From assembly GCF_036013935.1 (NCBI RefSeq), contig NZ_CP107902.1, positions 2,885,001 through 2,949,000 of the forward strand: a stretch of 64,000 nt of DNA, read 5' to 3'. The translations under genes were made by a program, and so were the position numbers. This DNA comes from Streptomyces sp. NBC_00461. GTDB taxonomy: Bacteria; Actinomycetota; Actinomycetes; Streptomycetales; Streptomycetaceae. Positions 34,314 through 42,973 of the stretch are shown piece after piece (within the stretch, counting starts at the first letter, position 1; every line of letters begins with the position of its first letter). The notes below the pieces were generated by a model. It saw nothing but the letters and a program-made list of their open reading frames with translations. It did not search any database and was not told the origin of the DNA.

Positions 34314-34330
34314 ATTGTTAGCGCACACAT
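34314..34330. promoter_or_regulatory. LacI-type operator 1
   Basis: ATTGTTAGCGCACACAT, an imperfect palindrome centred on GCGC that matches the TTGTTAGCGCT.ACAA style of Streptomyces LacI operators. It lies about 75 bases upstream of the LacI gene. Confidence 0.75.
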
Positions 34331-34690
34331 CCTGAGGGTCAAGGCGCTCCAACCGCTCTCTTTCGGAATTCTCAACCGGATCGTCAGGCCCTAGAACCGC
34401 TCTGACCTGCCCATTTGTCGCCGCCAGCGTCGCCTACGCAATGCCGACCGGGCGCCGGAGCTATGGGAGTGCATGACCTTTGTTTCCACACTCTTGACTG
34501 TTCAGCAGTGTTGACCGGATGTTCATCCCGGCGTAAAAAGACGGAGTCGCGAGACCGGTCGATCATCATCGACCTCGCGAGAACAGTGCAGGCACAGCAT
34601 CCCGGTCCAGCTCCAACAGGGCGTCCGACAGGCCGACCGTACCCCCGTCCCCATACAGCTCGGATGAGTGGCGGCATCCGAGAGCCCCCC

Positions 34691-34708
34691 TTGTTAGCGC
34701 TCACAATT
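34691..34708. promoter_or_regulatory. LacI-type operator 2
   Basis: TTGTTAGCGCTCACAATT, almost a perfect palindrome (one mismatch), 43 bases upstream of the GH54 start. Binding of the divergent LacI protein here would repress the arabinofuranosidase. Confidence 0.8.
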
Positions 34709-34750
34709 CCCCTGCCGAGCGGGTCGAACCCAAGACGGAAGAGGTCCACA

Positions 34751-36250
34751 GTGATAGCCACACATCTGAGAGGGCTCCGGCTGAGGGTGGTGGGCGCGGT
34801 CCTGGCACTGCTCGCCGGCATCCTGGCCGCCACCATCAGCACCGCGGGCACGGCCCAGGCCGCCTCGTCGCTGCCCTGCGACATCTACGCTTCCGCCGGG
34901 ACGCCCTGCGCCGCGGCGCACAGCACCACGCGGGCGCTCTACGCCTCTTACAACGGCTCTCTCTACCAGGTCAAGCGCGCCTCGGACTCCGCCACCACGA
35001 ACATCGGCGTACTCAGCGCCGGCGGCTACGCCAACGCCGCGGCGCAGGACTCCTTCTGCTCCGGCACGACCTGCGTCATCACCAAGATCTACGACCAGAG
35101 CTCGAACCACAACGACCTGACCATCGAGGGGCCGGGTGGCAACGGCGGACAGGACGTCGGCGCGATCGCGAACGCTCTGCCGGTCACGGTCGGCGGCCAC
35201 AAGGCGTACGGCATCTTCGTGAACGCCGGCGTCGGCTACCGCGACAACAGCACCACGGGCATCGCCACCGGCAGCTCCCCCGAGGGCGCCTACATGGTGA
35301 CCAGCGGCCACCACGTGAACAACCGCTGCTGCTTCGACTACGGCAACGCCGAGACGTCCGGCAACGACACCGGCAACGGCCACATGGACGCGATCAACTT
35401 CGGCACGGAGTGCTGGTTCTCGTGTTCCGGCGCCGGATCGGGCCCCTGGGTCGAGGCGGACCTGGAGAACGGGCTCTTCTTCGGAGGGAACGGAGCCAAC
35501 TCGAACAACAAGGGCAACTCCAGCGAGTTCGTCACCGCCCTGGAGAAGAACAACGGCAAGACCACCTACGCCATCAAGGGCGGCAACGCCCAGTCGGGCA
35601 GCCTGACCACCTGGTACAACGGGGCCCTGCCCAACCTCGGCGGATACACCCCGATGCACCTGGAAGGCGCAATCGTCCTGGGCACCGGCGGTGACAACAG
35701 CAACGGTTCGGCCGGATCCTTCTTCGAAGGCGTCATGACCTCCGGATATCCGACGGACGCCGCCGACAACGCCGTACAGGCCAACGTCACCTCGGTCGGC
35801 TACACCACCCCGACCGCGACCTTCCCGGTCGCCGGCACCGCCTACCGCCTGACCAACGTGAACAGCTCCAAGGTCCTCGACGCCGTCAACTGCGGGACAG
35901 CCAACGGAACCGCGATCGACCAGTGGGCCTCGCTCGGCAACTCCTGCCAGCAGTGGAAGTTCGCCGGCGCGGGCAACGGCCACTACACGATCACCAACGT
36001 CAACAGCGGCACGGTCCTGGACGACGAGAACTGCGGTCAGTCCAACGGCACGGCCGTCCAGCTGTGGGCCTCGCTCGGCAACACCTGCCAGCAGTGGGAC
36101 GTCACCGCCGTCGGCAGTCACTACACCATCAGCAACGTCAACACCGGCACGGTGCTCGACGTGACGAACTGCGGAACGGCCAACGGGACCGCGGTCCGTC
36201 AGTGGCAGCAGCTCGACAACACCTGCCAGCAGTGGAACATCGCCCCCTGA
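34751..36250 (+). CDS. Secreted GH54 alpha-L-arabinofuranosidase with C-terminal CBM13 (ricin-type) domain
   Basis: A 499-residue protein from GTG 34751, with GGAAGAGG upstream. Residues 1-37 are a Sec signal peptide (LRLRVVGAVLALLAGILAAT, cleavage near TAQA-AS). The GH54 catalytic domain (about 40-360) starts SLPCDIYASAGTPCAAAHST and is cysteine-rich. It contains NFGTECW with the family's proposed nucleophile Glu and GTGGDNSNG with the proposed acid Asp. Residues about 365-499 form a beta-trefoil CBM13 with repeated CQQW motifs. It releases L-arabinose from arabinan or arabinoxylan outside the cell. It follows a LacI operator and precedes a GH51 gene. A second GH54 is encoded at 57108-58646. 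Confidence 0.93.
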   Translation: MIATHLRGLRLRVVGAVLALLAGILAATISTAGTAQAASSLPCDIYASAGTPCAAAHSTTRALYASYNGSLYQVKRASDSATTNIGVLSAGGYANAAAQDSFCSGTTCVITKIYDQSSNHNDLTIEGPGGNGGQDVGAIANALPVTVGGHKAYGIFVNAGVGYRDNSTTGIATGSSPEGAYMVTSGHHVNNRCCFDYGNAETSGNDTGNGHMDAINFGTECWFSCSGAGSGPWVEADLENGLFFGGNGANSNNKGNSSEFVTALEKNNGKTTYAIKGGNAQSGSLTTWYNGALPNLGGYTPMHLEGAIVLGTGGDNSNGSAGSFFEGVMTSGYPTDAADNAVQANVTSVGYTTPTATFPVAGTAYRLTNVNSSKVLDAVNCGTANGTAIDQWASLGNSCQQWKFAGAGNGHYTITNVNSGTVLDDENCGQSNGTAVQLWASLGNTCQQWDVTAVGSHYTISNVNTGTVLDVTNCGTANGTAVRQWQQLDNTCQQWNIAP

Positions 36251-36520
36251 CCGAACGACCGACTCGCCGATGGCCCGCCAACCTCCCCAACGGCGGACCA
36301 ACGGCCTGTCTTGGAACGCGATCGGTGGACGGGCCGCCAAGCTGCCCGGACCTCACCCTCCACAGCCGGCCCGGAGCGCACTGATCCGCGCCTGGGCTCC
36401 ACGCACATCCAGCCGCCGCCGGCAGAAAGGCACTTACCTCTCTCCCCCGGGTCAGCCTCGTTCCCCCGCCGCGCCCCACACGCAGTGTCCGATCGATCCG
36501 TCTCGCAAAGGAATTCCCGC
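36251..36520. other. Intergenic region between the two arabinofuranosidase genes
   Basis: A 270-base gap between same-strand genes. The ribosome binding site AAAGGAA (36507-36513) of the GH51 gene is at its end. No operator like those upstream of GH54 is seen, so GH51 could be read from the GH54 promoter or its own. Confidence 0.35.
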
Positions 36521-39139
36521 ATGCCTTCAGAAGCCGGACTGCCCCGCAGAACCGTCCTGACAGCCCTCGGTGCCGCATCCCTGGCCGGGACCTTCGCTGC
36601 TTCCGCTCCCGCCCGGGCCGCCGAGCGCTCGGGCACGGCCGCGGACGCCACCGCCTCGGACCTGCCCGCCGCAACCGCACACTGGACCTTCGACGAGGGC
36701 TCCGGTACCTCCGCCGCCGACTCGTCCGGCAACGCTCACCCCGCCACGCTCCAGGGTGCGGCCGCCTGGGACACCGGCAAGGTCGGCGCCCACAGCCTGA
36801 GCCTCACGGCAGGCGGCAACGCCACCGCGTCCGGGCCCGTCCTCGACACCTCCAAGGCGTTCTCGGTGGCCGCCTGGGTCAACCTCACTCAGCTGGGCGG
36901 CTACCAGACCGCCGTCAGCATCGACGGCAAGGTGGTCAGCTCCTTCTACCTGGGGCTGCGCGACGACGTCGGCACCTTCGCCTTCGCCCGACTCGACTCG
37001 GACGCCGCCCAGAACGCCGCCGTGGCGGCCGCCGCCTCGGCCCCCACCACCGGCACCTGGACCCATCTGGTCGGCGTCAGCGACCCCTCGGCCGGTGTCA
37101 CCCGCCTCTACGTCGACGGCGTGCTGGAAGGCGAAACCGCCTACACCGCGGGCTGGACCGGCACCGGCGACACGGCGATCGGCCGGGCGCTCTACGGCGG
37201 CGGGCAAGTCGACCAGTGGCAGGGCCTGATCGACGACGTGTGGATGTTCCCGGCCGCCCTCACCTCCGACCAGGTCGCGACGCTGGCCGGGGTGCCGGTG
37301 GAGACCACGACACCGCTGCTGAGCGTGGACGTCGCCAATCCCGCACACGCCGTGTCCCCGATCCTCCCCGGCCTGATGTTCGAGGACATCAACCACTCCG
37401 GCGAGGGCGGCATCTACGCCGAACTGGTGCAGAACCGCTCGATGATGGCCAGCGACACCACGCCCGTGCACTGGTCCGCCGTCGGCGGCACGACCCTGGC
37501 GCTCGACACCGCCACCCCCCTCAACGACGTCCTCAAGCGTTCCCTCAAGGTCGTACTGCCGAGCGGTACCGGGACCGGGAACCGGGCCGGGGTGGCCAAC
37601 GACGGTTTCTGGGGCATACCCGTGCGCCCCCGAACCACCTACACCGCACGCTTCTTCGCCAAGGCATCGCGCCGCATCGGTCCCCTCACGGTGGCCATCG
37701 AGTCGGCGGACGGCACGACGGTGTACGCCTCCGCACGAGTGCCGCACATCGGCACCGCCTTCCCCGACCGCCCCTTCGAGCTGACCCTGCGCACCGGTTC
37801 AGGCGCCCCCGTGACCGGCGACGCGAGGCTGACCGTCACCACCGCCGACCCCGCCGCCGCGGGCGGGACCCTGTGGCTCCAGCACGTCTCGCTCTTCCCG
37901 CCCACCCACAACAACCGCCCCAACGGCCTGCGCACCGACCTGATGGACAAACTCATCGCCCTCAAGCCGAAGTTCCTGCGCTTCCCCGGCGGAAACTTCC
38001 TCGAGGGCAACACCATCGCGACGCGGTTCAACTGGAAGAACACCATCGGTCCGGTCTGGGAGCGCCCCGGCCACATGGACGACGCCTGGGGCTACTGGTC
38101 CACGGACGGGCTCGGACTCCTCGAATACCTGGAATGGGTCGAGGACATGCACGCCCAGCCGGTCCTCGCCGTCTTCGCCGGCTACACGCTGAAGGGTGAA
38201 CACGTCACCGGCGACGCGCTCAAGCCGTACGTCCAGGACGCCCTCGACGAGATCGAATACGTCACCGGCCCCGTCACCAGCACCTGGGGCGCGAAACGGG
38301 CCGCCGACGGACACCCGAAGCCGTTCCCGCTGGAGTTCGTGGAGATCGGCAACGAGGACTGGTTCGATTCCTCGGGCTCCTACGACGCCCGATTCACGGC
38401 CTTCTACGACGCGATCAAGGCGAAGTACCCGCACCTGAAGCTGATCGCCACGACGACGGTGACGAGCCGCACGCCGGACCTGATCGACGAGCACTACTAT
38501 CTCGCGCCGTCCGCCGCCCAGGCCTCCACCCACAAGTACGACAACCGGGACCGCAATTCGACGAAGGTCTTCGTCGGTGAGTGGGCCGCGCAGGAGGGCC
38601 GCCCCACCCCCGACCTCAACGCCGCGCTGGGCGACGCCGCTTGGCTGGCCGGACTGATCCGCAACTCGGACCAGGTCCTGATGGAGTGCTACGCGCCGCT
38701 GTTCTCCCACGTCAAGAACAACGTGTGGGCCACCAACCTCATCGCCTACGACAACCTCACCAGCTACGTGTCGCCCAGCTACTGGGCGCAGCAAATGCTG
38801 ACAAGCCAACTGGGCAAAACGGTGCTGCCGGCCACCGCACGCGCGCTGCCCGGCCTCGCCACCGTGGCCACCCGCTCCGGCAACCGTCTCTACGTCGCGA
38901 TCGTCAACTCCGGGACGGAGAAGGCGACCGTGCCGGTCGAACTGAAGGGCTTGGCGAAGGGTGTCAAGAAGAACGCCACCGCCACCGTCCTGACGGGCCC
39001 TTCACGCACGACCACCAACACCCTGGCCGACCCCAACACCCTCGTACCCAGCACCAGCACGGTCAAGGGCGCCGCGGCAACATTCACCAGCACCGTGCCG
39101 GCACTTTCCGTCACGGTCCTGGAACTCACCCTGACCTGA
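36521..39139 (+). CDS. Secreted (Tat-type) GH51 alpha-L-arabinofuranosidase with N-terminal LamG domain
   Basis: An 872-residue protein from ATG 36521, 8 bases after AAAGGAAT. The N-terminus has a twin-arginine signal (LPRRTVLTALGAASLAG, cleavage after ARA). Residues about 45-265 are a LamG/concanavalin-like domain (AHWTFDEGSGTSAADSSGNA; VDGVLEGETAYTAGWTGTGD). The GH51 part begins about 275 (PILPGLMFEDINHSGEGG). The acid/base Glu is in EIGNEDWF and the nucleophile Glu in FVGEWAAQEGR. A C-terminal beta-domain ends SVTVLELTLT. It cleaves terminal arabinofuranosyl residues. Export by Tat is inferred from the RR motif. With the GH54 enzyme upstream it forms an extracellular arabinan-degrading pair. 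Confidence 0.93.
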   Translation: MPSEAGLPRRTVLTALGAASLAGTFAASAPARAAERSGTAADATASDLPAATAHWTFDEGSGTSAADSSGNAHPATLQGAAAWDTGKVGAHSLSLTAGGNATASGPVLDTSKAFSVAAWVNLTQLGGYQTAVSIDGKVVSSFYLGLRDDVGTFAFARLDSDAAQNAAVAAAASAPTTGTWTHLVGVSDPSAGVTRLYVDGVLEGETAYTAGWTGTGDTAIGRALYGGGQVDQWQGLIDDVWMFPAALTSDQVATLAGVPVETTTPLLSVDVANPAHAVSPILPGLMFEDINHSGEGGIYAELVQNRSMMASDTTPVHWSAVGGTTLALDTATPLNDVLKRSLKVVLPSGTGTGNRAGVANDGFWGIPVRPRTTYTARFFAKASRRIGPLTVAIESADGTTVYASARVPHIGTAFPDRPFELTLRTGSGAPVTGDARLTVTTADPAAAGGTLWLQHVSLFPPTHNNRPNGLRTDLMDKLIALKPKFLRFPGGNFLEGNTIATRFNWKNTIGPVWERPGHMDDAWGYWSTDGLGLLEYLEWVEDMHAQPVLAVFAGYTLKGEHVTGDALKPYVQDALDEIEYVTGPVTSTWGAKRAADGHPKPFPLEFVEIGNEDWFDSSGSYDARFTAFYDAIKAKYPHLKLIATTTVTSRTPDLIDEHYYLAPSAAQASTHKYDNRDRNSTKVFVGEWAAQEGRPTPDLNAALGDAAWLAGLIRNSDQVLMECYAPLFSHVKNNVWATNLIAYDNLTSYVSPSYWAQQMLTSQLGKTVLPATARALPGLATVATRSGNRLYVAIVNSGTEKATVPVELKGLAKGVKKNATATVLTGPSRTTTNTLADPNTLVPSTSTVKGAAATFTSTVPALSVTVLELTLT

Positions 39140-39160
39140 CGCCTGCCGAATGCCACAACA

Positions 39161-39197
39161 CACCCTGCTTGCCTGCTCGTTGCGGGCGGGCAGGGTG
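39161..39197 (+). terminator. Terminator after the GH51 gene
   Basis: CACCCTGC (39161-39168) pairs with GCAGGGTG (39190-39197); the loop region can pair further (GCC/GGC). It lies 21 bases after the GH51 stop. Confidence 0.65.
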
Positions 39198-39590
39198 CAA
39201 TCTCGCGTGCGGGAACGCGGCCCGCAGTCCTGGCGCACAGCAGGCCGAACAGCGCCCCGTGGTGCTCGGCGGCGGCCGGTCGGAATCCGCCGGCGGGGCC
39301 TCGATCGGCCCGGCCTGGGGGTCGGCATCCACGTCGCCCCCGGGCCAAGCCGGGGCGCATCCGCCCGGGGGGCAAATGTCAAGCATGCAGCTTGCCCACG
39401 AAGCCGGATTGTCGAAGAGGTACAAGCTCACGAAGCTTCGCGCCTTGCCAGGCTTCGCAGCCGGACCATCCGGATCACGCAGGGCAGAGGCCTCTTGCCG
39501 CAGGCCAGAACCCGTCGCCGCCAATCTCCACCCTCGGAGCCCATCGCTGCTTTCATGGCTACGCACGTAGCCGTGCGACCCCGTTTGAAC
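39198..39590. other. Region without a supported gene, between GH51 and rnpB
   Basis: About 390 bases. Open frames on both strands lack ribosome binding sites and recognisable domains. It borders the rnpB-derived repeat block (39591-39698) and would be the end of the inserted segment. No integrase is visible. Confidence 0.4.
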
Positions 39591-39698
39591 CGGTGCGGTA
39601 CGGGTTCTGACTAGGCCTCAGATTCCACAAAAGGAGCCCCTGACCGGCACTTTCACTGGCCAGGGGCTCTTGGCGACAGACGAGTCGGGCTGTACGCC
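39591..39698. repeat. rnpB-proximal copy of the att-like repeat
   Basis: This 108-base block aligns without gaps with 32136-32243; the last 22 bases (39677-39698) are identical and are the 3' end of rnpB. It includes the rnpB terminator (39634-39669). Together the two copies are direct repeats about 7.45 kb apart. Confidence 0.75.
39634..39669 (-). terminator. Terminator of rnpB
   Basis: On the minus strand GAGCCCCTG pairs with CAGGGGCTC (arms at 39661-39669 and 39634-39642), with GGC/GGC-flanked loop AGTGAAAGT, followed by CCTTTTG. It starts eight bases after the end of rnpB. Confidence 0.85.
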
Positions 39699-40080
39699 GG
39701 GTTCTGTCGCCCGGTCGCCTCGCGGCGGCCGGGGAGACGGCCATCCATCTAGGACCGGCGTTGCCGCCGGCCTCGTGCGGTCTACCCGCGGACTCGGGCG
39801 GGCAGCCCTCGAACGTCCGCGCAGAAACACCGGGGTGTTTCCTTTTGACCTTGCTCCGGGTGGGGTTTACCTAGCTGCCCAGGTCGCCCTGGGCACTGGT
39901 GGTCTCTTACACCACCGTTTCACCCTTACCGGAGGCCGAAGCCTCCGGCGGTCTGTTTTCTGTGGCACTGTCCCGCGAGTCACCTCGGGTGGCCGTTAGC
40001 CACCACCCTGCCCTGTGGAGCCCGGACGTTCCTCGGGAAGCCTCCGTCAAGAGGACTCCACGCGGCCGTCCGCCCGGCTC
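39677..40080 (-). ncRNA. rnpB: RNase P RNA (bacterial type A)
   Basis: About 404 nt on the minus strand. The 5' end begins about CGGGCGGACGGCCGCGTGGA. Conserved elements follow: GGCTAACGGCCACC, ACAGAAAACAGACCGCC, AGGGTGAAACGGTGG, GTAAGAGACCACCAG, ACCCGGAGCAAGGTCAAAAG, and the 3' P4 strand ACAGAACCCGGCGTACAGC. This is the ribozyme that matures tRNA 5' ends. Ends are estimated to within a few bases. The 5' part overlaps the last about 30 bases of the upstream EamA gene, so its promoter must lie within that gene. Its 3' end is duplicated at 32222-32243, marking it as an integration target. Confidence 0.95.
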
Positions 40081-40994
40081 GTCTGCCGTGTCGACCATGC
40101 TACCCGGCGTGTGCGTTCGACCGGACCGGAGCCGGAACCGGGTCCCGCCGTCGCCAGGACCGAGCCTGCCAGGATCAGGGTGAAGGCCGCCGCGATGCCC
40201 GCCGTCAGCTCCTCGCCCAGGAACAGGGCTCCCGCCGCCACCGCCACGGCCGGGTTGACGTAGGTGAAGACCGTCGCCCGGGTGGGTCCGACCTCCTTGA
40301 TCAGTTCGAGGAACGCCACGAAGGCGAGCGCCGTGCAGATCGCGCCCAGGCCGATCAACGCCACCAGCACCGAGGTCGACGGCATCTCGGACGGCCAGGT
40401 CGCCGCGGACGCCGGCGCGTAGACCAGCGCCGCCAGTGCCAGGCAGGGCGCGGTGAGCTGGAGGGTCGGGACGTCCTTCAGCCAGCGGGCCGCGATCAGC
40501 GGTGCCGTCGCGTAGCCCAGGACCGTGAGCATGACCTCGCCCAGGGAGCGGGCGTCTCCGCCCGTCAGGTGCGGGACCGTCAGCACGCCCACCCCCACCA
40601 GGCCAAGGGCCAGCCCCGCCATGCGCCGTACGCCCAACTGCTCCGTGTCGCCGAAGAAGCGGGCCAGGACCACGCCCACGATCGGGACGCCCGCGATCAG
40701 CAGGCCGGCCGTGGAGCTGGACAGGTGCCGTTCGGCATCGGTGAGGGTGAACCAGGGGCCGATGATCTCTATGCACGCGAAGGCCAGCATCGGCAGCCAG
40801 TGGGTACGGATCGTGCGGAGCAGGCCGCCCTGCCGTATCGCGAAGGGAAGCAGCAGGACCGCGCCCAGGGCGCAGCGCGTGAACACCACCATGGACGGGG
40901 AGAGCGGGGCGTCCACCGCCACCTTGATCATCAGGTAGGGGATGCCCCAGACGACTCCCATCAGGGAGAACAGGAACCAGCCGCGTGCAGTCAT
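40047..40994 (-). CDS. EamA-family (DMT) transporter
   Basis: A 315-residue membrane protein with ten predicted transmembrane helices in two EamA repeats (start WFLFSLMGVVWGIPYLMIKV; second half VLGYATAPLIAARW, GLGAICTALAFVAFLELIKE, VNPAVAVAAGALFLGEELT). DMT proteins export amino acids or other small metabolites; the substrate is unknown. The C-terminal tail is charged and non-conserved, and its coding sequence overlaps the 5' end of rnpB. The neighbouring AraC-type gene is on the same strand 20 bases upstream and could regulate it. Confidence 0.88.
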   Translation of the reverse strand: MTARGWFLFSLMGVVWGIPYLMIKVAVDAPLSPSMVVFTRCALGAVLLLPFAIRQGGLLRTIRTHWLPMLAFACIEIIGPWFTLTDAERHLSSSTAGLLIAGVPIVGVVLARFFGDTEQLGVRRMAGLALGLVGVGVLTVPHLTGGDARSLGEVMLTVLGYATAPLIAARWLKDVPTLQLTAPCLALAALVYAPASAATWPSEMPSTSVLVALIGLGAICTALAFVAFLELIKEVGPTRATVFTYVNPAVAVAAGALFLGEELTAGIAAAFTLILAGSVLATAGPGSGSGPVERTRRVAWSTRQTSRADGRVESS

Positions 40995-41013
40995 GCAGAG
41001 ACCATGCGCCCGC

Positions 41014-41841
41014 TCAGCGCCTGCCGTCTTGAACGCTGTTGCGGTACGCCGCAGGCGTCACCCCCAGTACCCGCCGGAACCAGCGGGTCAGATGCGCCTG
41101 GTCCGCGAAGCCGACGAGGGAGGCCACCTCCGCGGGGCGCAGGCCGGTGTCGAGGAGGCGGCGGGCCCTGGTCACGCGGTACTGGGCCAGCCAGGCGTAC
41201 GGCGGCAGACCCATCGTCGTACGGAAGGCGCGGAGGAGTTGGTAGCGGGAGAGGCCCAGGTCGGCGGCGAGGGCTGCCAGGGAGGGGGGTTCCAGCAGTT
41301 CGTCGGCCAGGCGGTCTCGTACGACCGTGGCGATGCGGTCGGCTCCGGGGATCGCGTCCGTCGTCGGGCGGGCCGTGGAGTGGCGGCGGGCCAGGGCCGT
41401 GAGCAGCCAGGGGAGGCGGGACTCGGCCTCCAGGGGGTCGGGGCAGGTGTTGAGGTCGGTGTGGGTGCGCAGGATGGCGGCGGCCAGCTCCGGGTCGTCT
41501 ATCAGCGGCTCGCGGAAGTGCGGGACGCCGTCGGAGAACGTGCCGTCCGTGAGGAGGGCGGGGGCGGCGTACAGGGCGCGGTAGGCGTAGCCGTCCGTCG
41601 CGTTGCCGGGGCCGCCCGTGTGTACCTCGCCGGGGGCCAGGACGACGATGGAGCCGGGGCCCGTGCGGATGTGGCCGCCGCGGTAGTCGATGACCTCGGA
41701 GCCGCCCACGCAGACGCCGACGGTGAACTCGTCGTGGGCGTGCGGGGCGTAGACGTGCTTGTCGAAGCGGGCGGTCAGCAGGTCGAGCGGGGGTCCGCAA
41801 CGGCCCAGCCTCGCCCTTGTCCACAGTGCCTGCTCGGCCAT
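41014..41841 (-). CDS. AraC-family transcriptional regulator
   Basis: A 275-residue protein. The N-terminal cupin-like ligand-binding domain (HDEFTVGVCVGG, GSIVVLAPGEVHTG) is followed by a double HTH at about 175-270 (LAALAADLGLSRYQLLRAFR; PAEVASLVGFADQAHLTRWFRRVLGVTPAAYR). It lies directly upstream of the EamA transporter gene on the same strand, a common regulator-exporter pair. The ligand is unknown. Confidence 0.9.
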   Translation of the reverse strand: MAEQALWTRARLGRCGPPLDLLTARFDKHVYAPHAHDEFTVGVCVGGSEVIDYRGGHIRTGPGSIVVLAPGEVHTGGPGNATDGYAYRALYAAPALLTDGTFSDGVPHFREPLIDDPELAAAILRTHTDLNTCPDPLEAESRLPWLLTALARRHSTARPTTDAIPGADRIATVVRDRLADELLEPPSLAALAADLGLSRYQLLRAFRTTMGLPPYAWLAQYRVTRARRLLDTGLRPAEVASLVGFADQAHLTRWFRRVLGVTPAAYRNSVQDGRR

Positions 41842-41871
41842 GCGCCCATACCCCCTCGACCTCCTTGTGCC

Positions 41872-42411
41872 CTACGGGGAGTGGAACGCCTTCAGGCCTC
41901 TTTTCCATGCCGCGGCGAGGTCGGCGTCGTCCGGAAACCGTCCGTGGATCTCCAGGATCACCATGCCGTGCGCGAACGCCCACAGGGATCGGGCCGCGTC
42001 CACATCCCAGTCGCACGCCCGCATCAGCGGCATCGCGGCCCGGTCCTCCAGGCCGGGCGGGAGAGCGGCGCGCGGGAGGGGGCGCTCGGTGGCCAGGCAG
42101 TAGAGGTGGGGGTGGGCGAGGGCGTAGGTGCGGTACGCCTCCGCGAGGGCCGGGAGCGAAGCGGGCTCGCGTTCCTCCACCGCCTCCAGGGCCGCCGCCG
42201 ATTCCTCCAGCATCTGCGCGATCAGCTCCACCTCGACGGCGTGCTTGTCGGGGAAGTGCTTGTAGAGGGAGGGCGCCTTGATGCCGAGGCGGTCGGCGAG
42301 CGCGCGCAGGGTGAGCGCGGCCGGCCCGGACTCCTCCAGGAGCGTCCGGGCGGCGGTCGCGATCTCGCGGGCGCGGGGGGTCAGGCGGTCGGTGGCGGGT
42401 CGGTCAGCCAC
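41872..42411 (-). CDS. TetR-family regulator
   Basis: A 179-residue protein with HTH at residues about 10-60 (LTLRALADRLGIKAPSLYKHFPDK) and a TetR_C-type helical domain (YRTYALAHPHLYCLATERPL). It overlaps the upstream DUF4260 gene by 8 bases, so the two form one operon. Two palindromic operators (42865-42881 and 42901-42919) precede the operon, implying auto-repression. The effector is unknown; the co-transcribed membrane protein is the likely regulated product. Confidence 0.9.
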   Translation of the reverse strand: MADRPATDRLTPRAREIATAARTLLEESGPAALTLRALADRLGIKAPSLYKHFPDKHAVEVELIAQMLEESAAALEAVEEREPASLPALAEAYRTYALAHPHLYCLATERPLPRAALPPGLEDRAAMPLMRACDWDVDAARSLWAFAHGMVILEIHGRFPDDADLAAAWKRGLKAFHSP

Positions 42412-42826
42412 GCTGGAAGCCCTCCTTCGTGCGCAGTCCGTAGCCGAAGGCGCGATCGTACGAGATGTGGGCGAGCCAGCCGCACAGGGCCGCGAAGGCG
42501 GGGGCCCAGGCGAAGACGGGCTGGACCGAGTACGCGACCGCCAGGGCCAGGGGGACGAGGGCCCGGTGCATCGCGTTGTAGTACGGCACCGCGCGCGGAG
42601 CCAGCTGTCCCTTCGCCATACGGGGCGCCTCGTCCAGGGCGACCAGGAAGGTCAGGTCCGGCAGGACGAAGAAGACGAGGGCGAGGCCACCGGCGAGCCA
42701 CCCGTGGTTGACGGCTTCCAGGATCGCGAAGGCGGACCAGAACAGGGCGTTCGCGAGCCAGGCCGTGCGGCGGAGGAGGGATCGGGCGGAGCGGTGGGCG
42801 GTGGTGGTGGTCGTGACCGTACTCAT
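42404..42826 (-). CDS. DUF4260 membrane protein
   Basis: A 140-residue protein with four predicted transmembrane helices (LANALFWSAFAILEAV; LAGGLALVFFVLPDLTFLVA; ALVPLALAVAYSV; FAALCGWLAHISYDRAFGYG). HISYDRAFGYGLK is the hallmark ending of DUF4260. Function is unknown. It is first in an operon with a TetR regulator and directly follows two TetR-type operators. Confidence 0.88.
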   Translation of the reverse strand: MSTVTTTTTAHRSARSLLRRTAWLANALFWSAFAILEAVNHGWLAGGLALVFFVLPDLTFLVALDEAPRMAKGQLAPRAVPYYNAMHRALVPLALAVAYSVQPVFAWAPAFAALCGWLAHISYDRAFGYGLRTKEGFQRG

Positions 42827-42864
42827 GGCTGCCTCCTGTTGCGGAAGAGAGTGACCGACGGAGT

Positions 42865-42881
42865 GGCTAACACCGTTAGCC
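42865..42881. promoter_or_regulatory. TetR-type operator 1
   Basis: GGCTAACACCGTTAGCC, a 17-base inverted repeat (arms GGCTAAC/GTTAGCC), 39 bases upstream of the DUF4260 start. Confidence 0.8.
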
Positions 42882-42900
42882 CCCTCTGGACATGACCGTA

Positions 42901-42919
42901 CGGCTAACAGTGTTAGCCG
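42901..42919. promoter_or_regulatory. TetR-type operator 2
   Basis: CGGCTAACAGTGTTAGCCG, a perfect 19-base palindrome sharing its arms with operator 1, centred 37 bases away. Confidence 0.85.
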
Positions 42920-42973
42920 TCAAGGGGTGCCGAGCGCTCCCGCACGCGATCGCGGCGACGATCACGCAGGCGA

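Noticed and set aside
39198-39590. Possible small gene or integrase between GH51 and rnpB
   Set aside because: Both strands were read; no recombinase motif (R..HxxR..Y or serine-recombinase pattern) and no ribosome binding site found.
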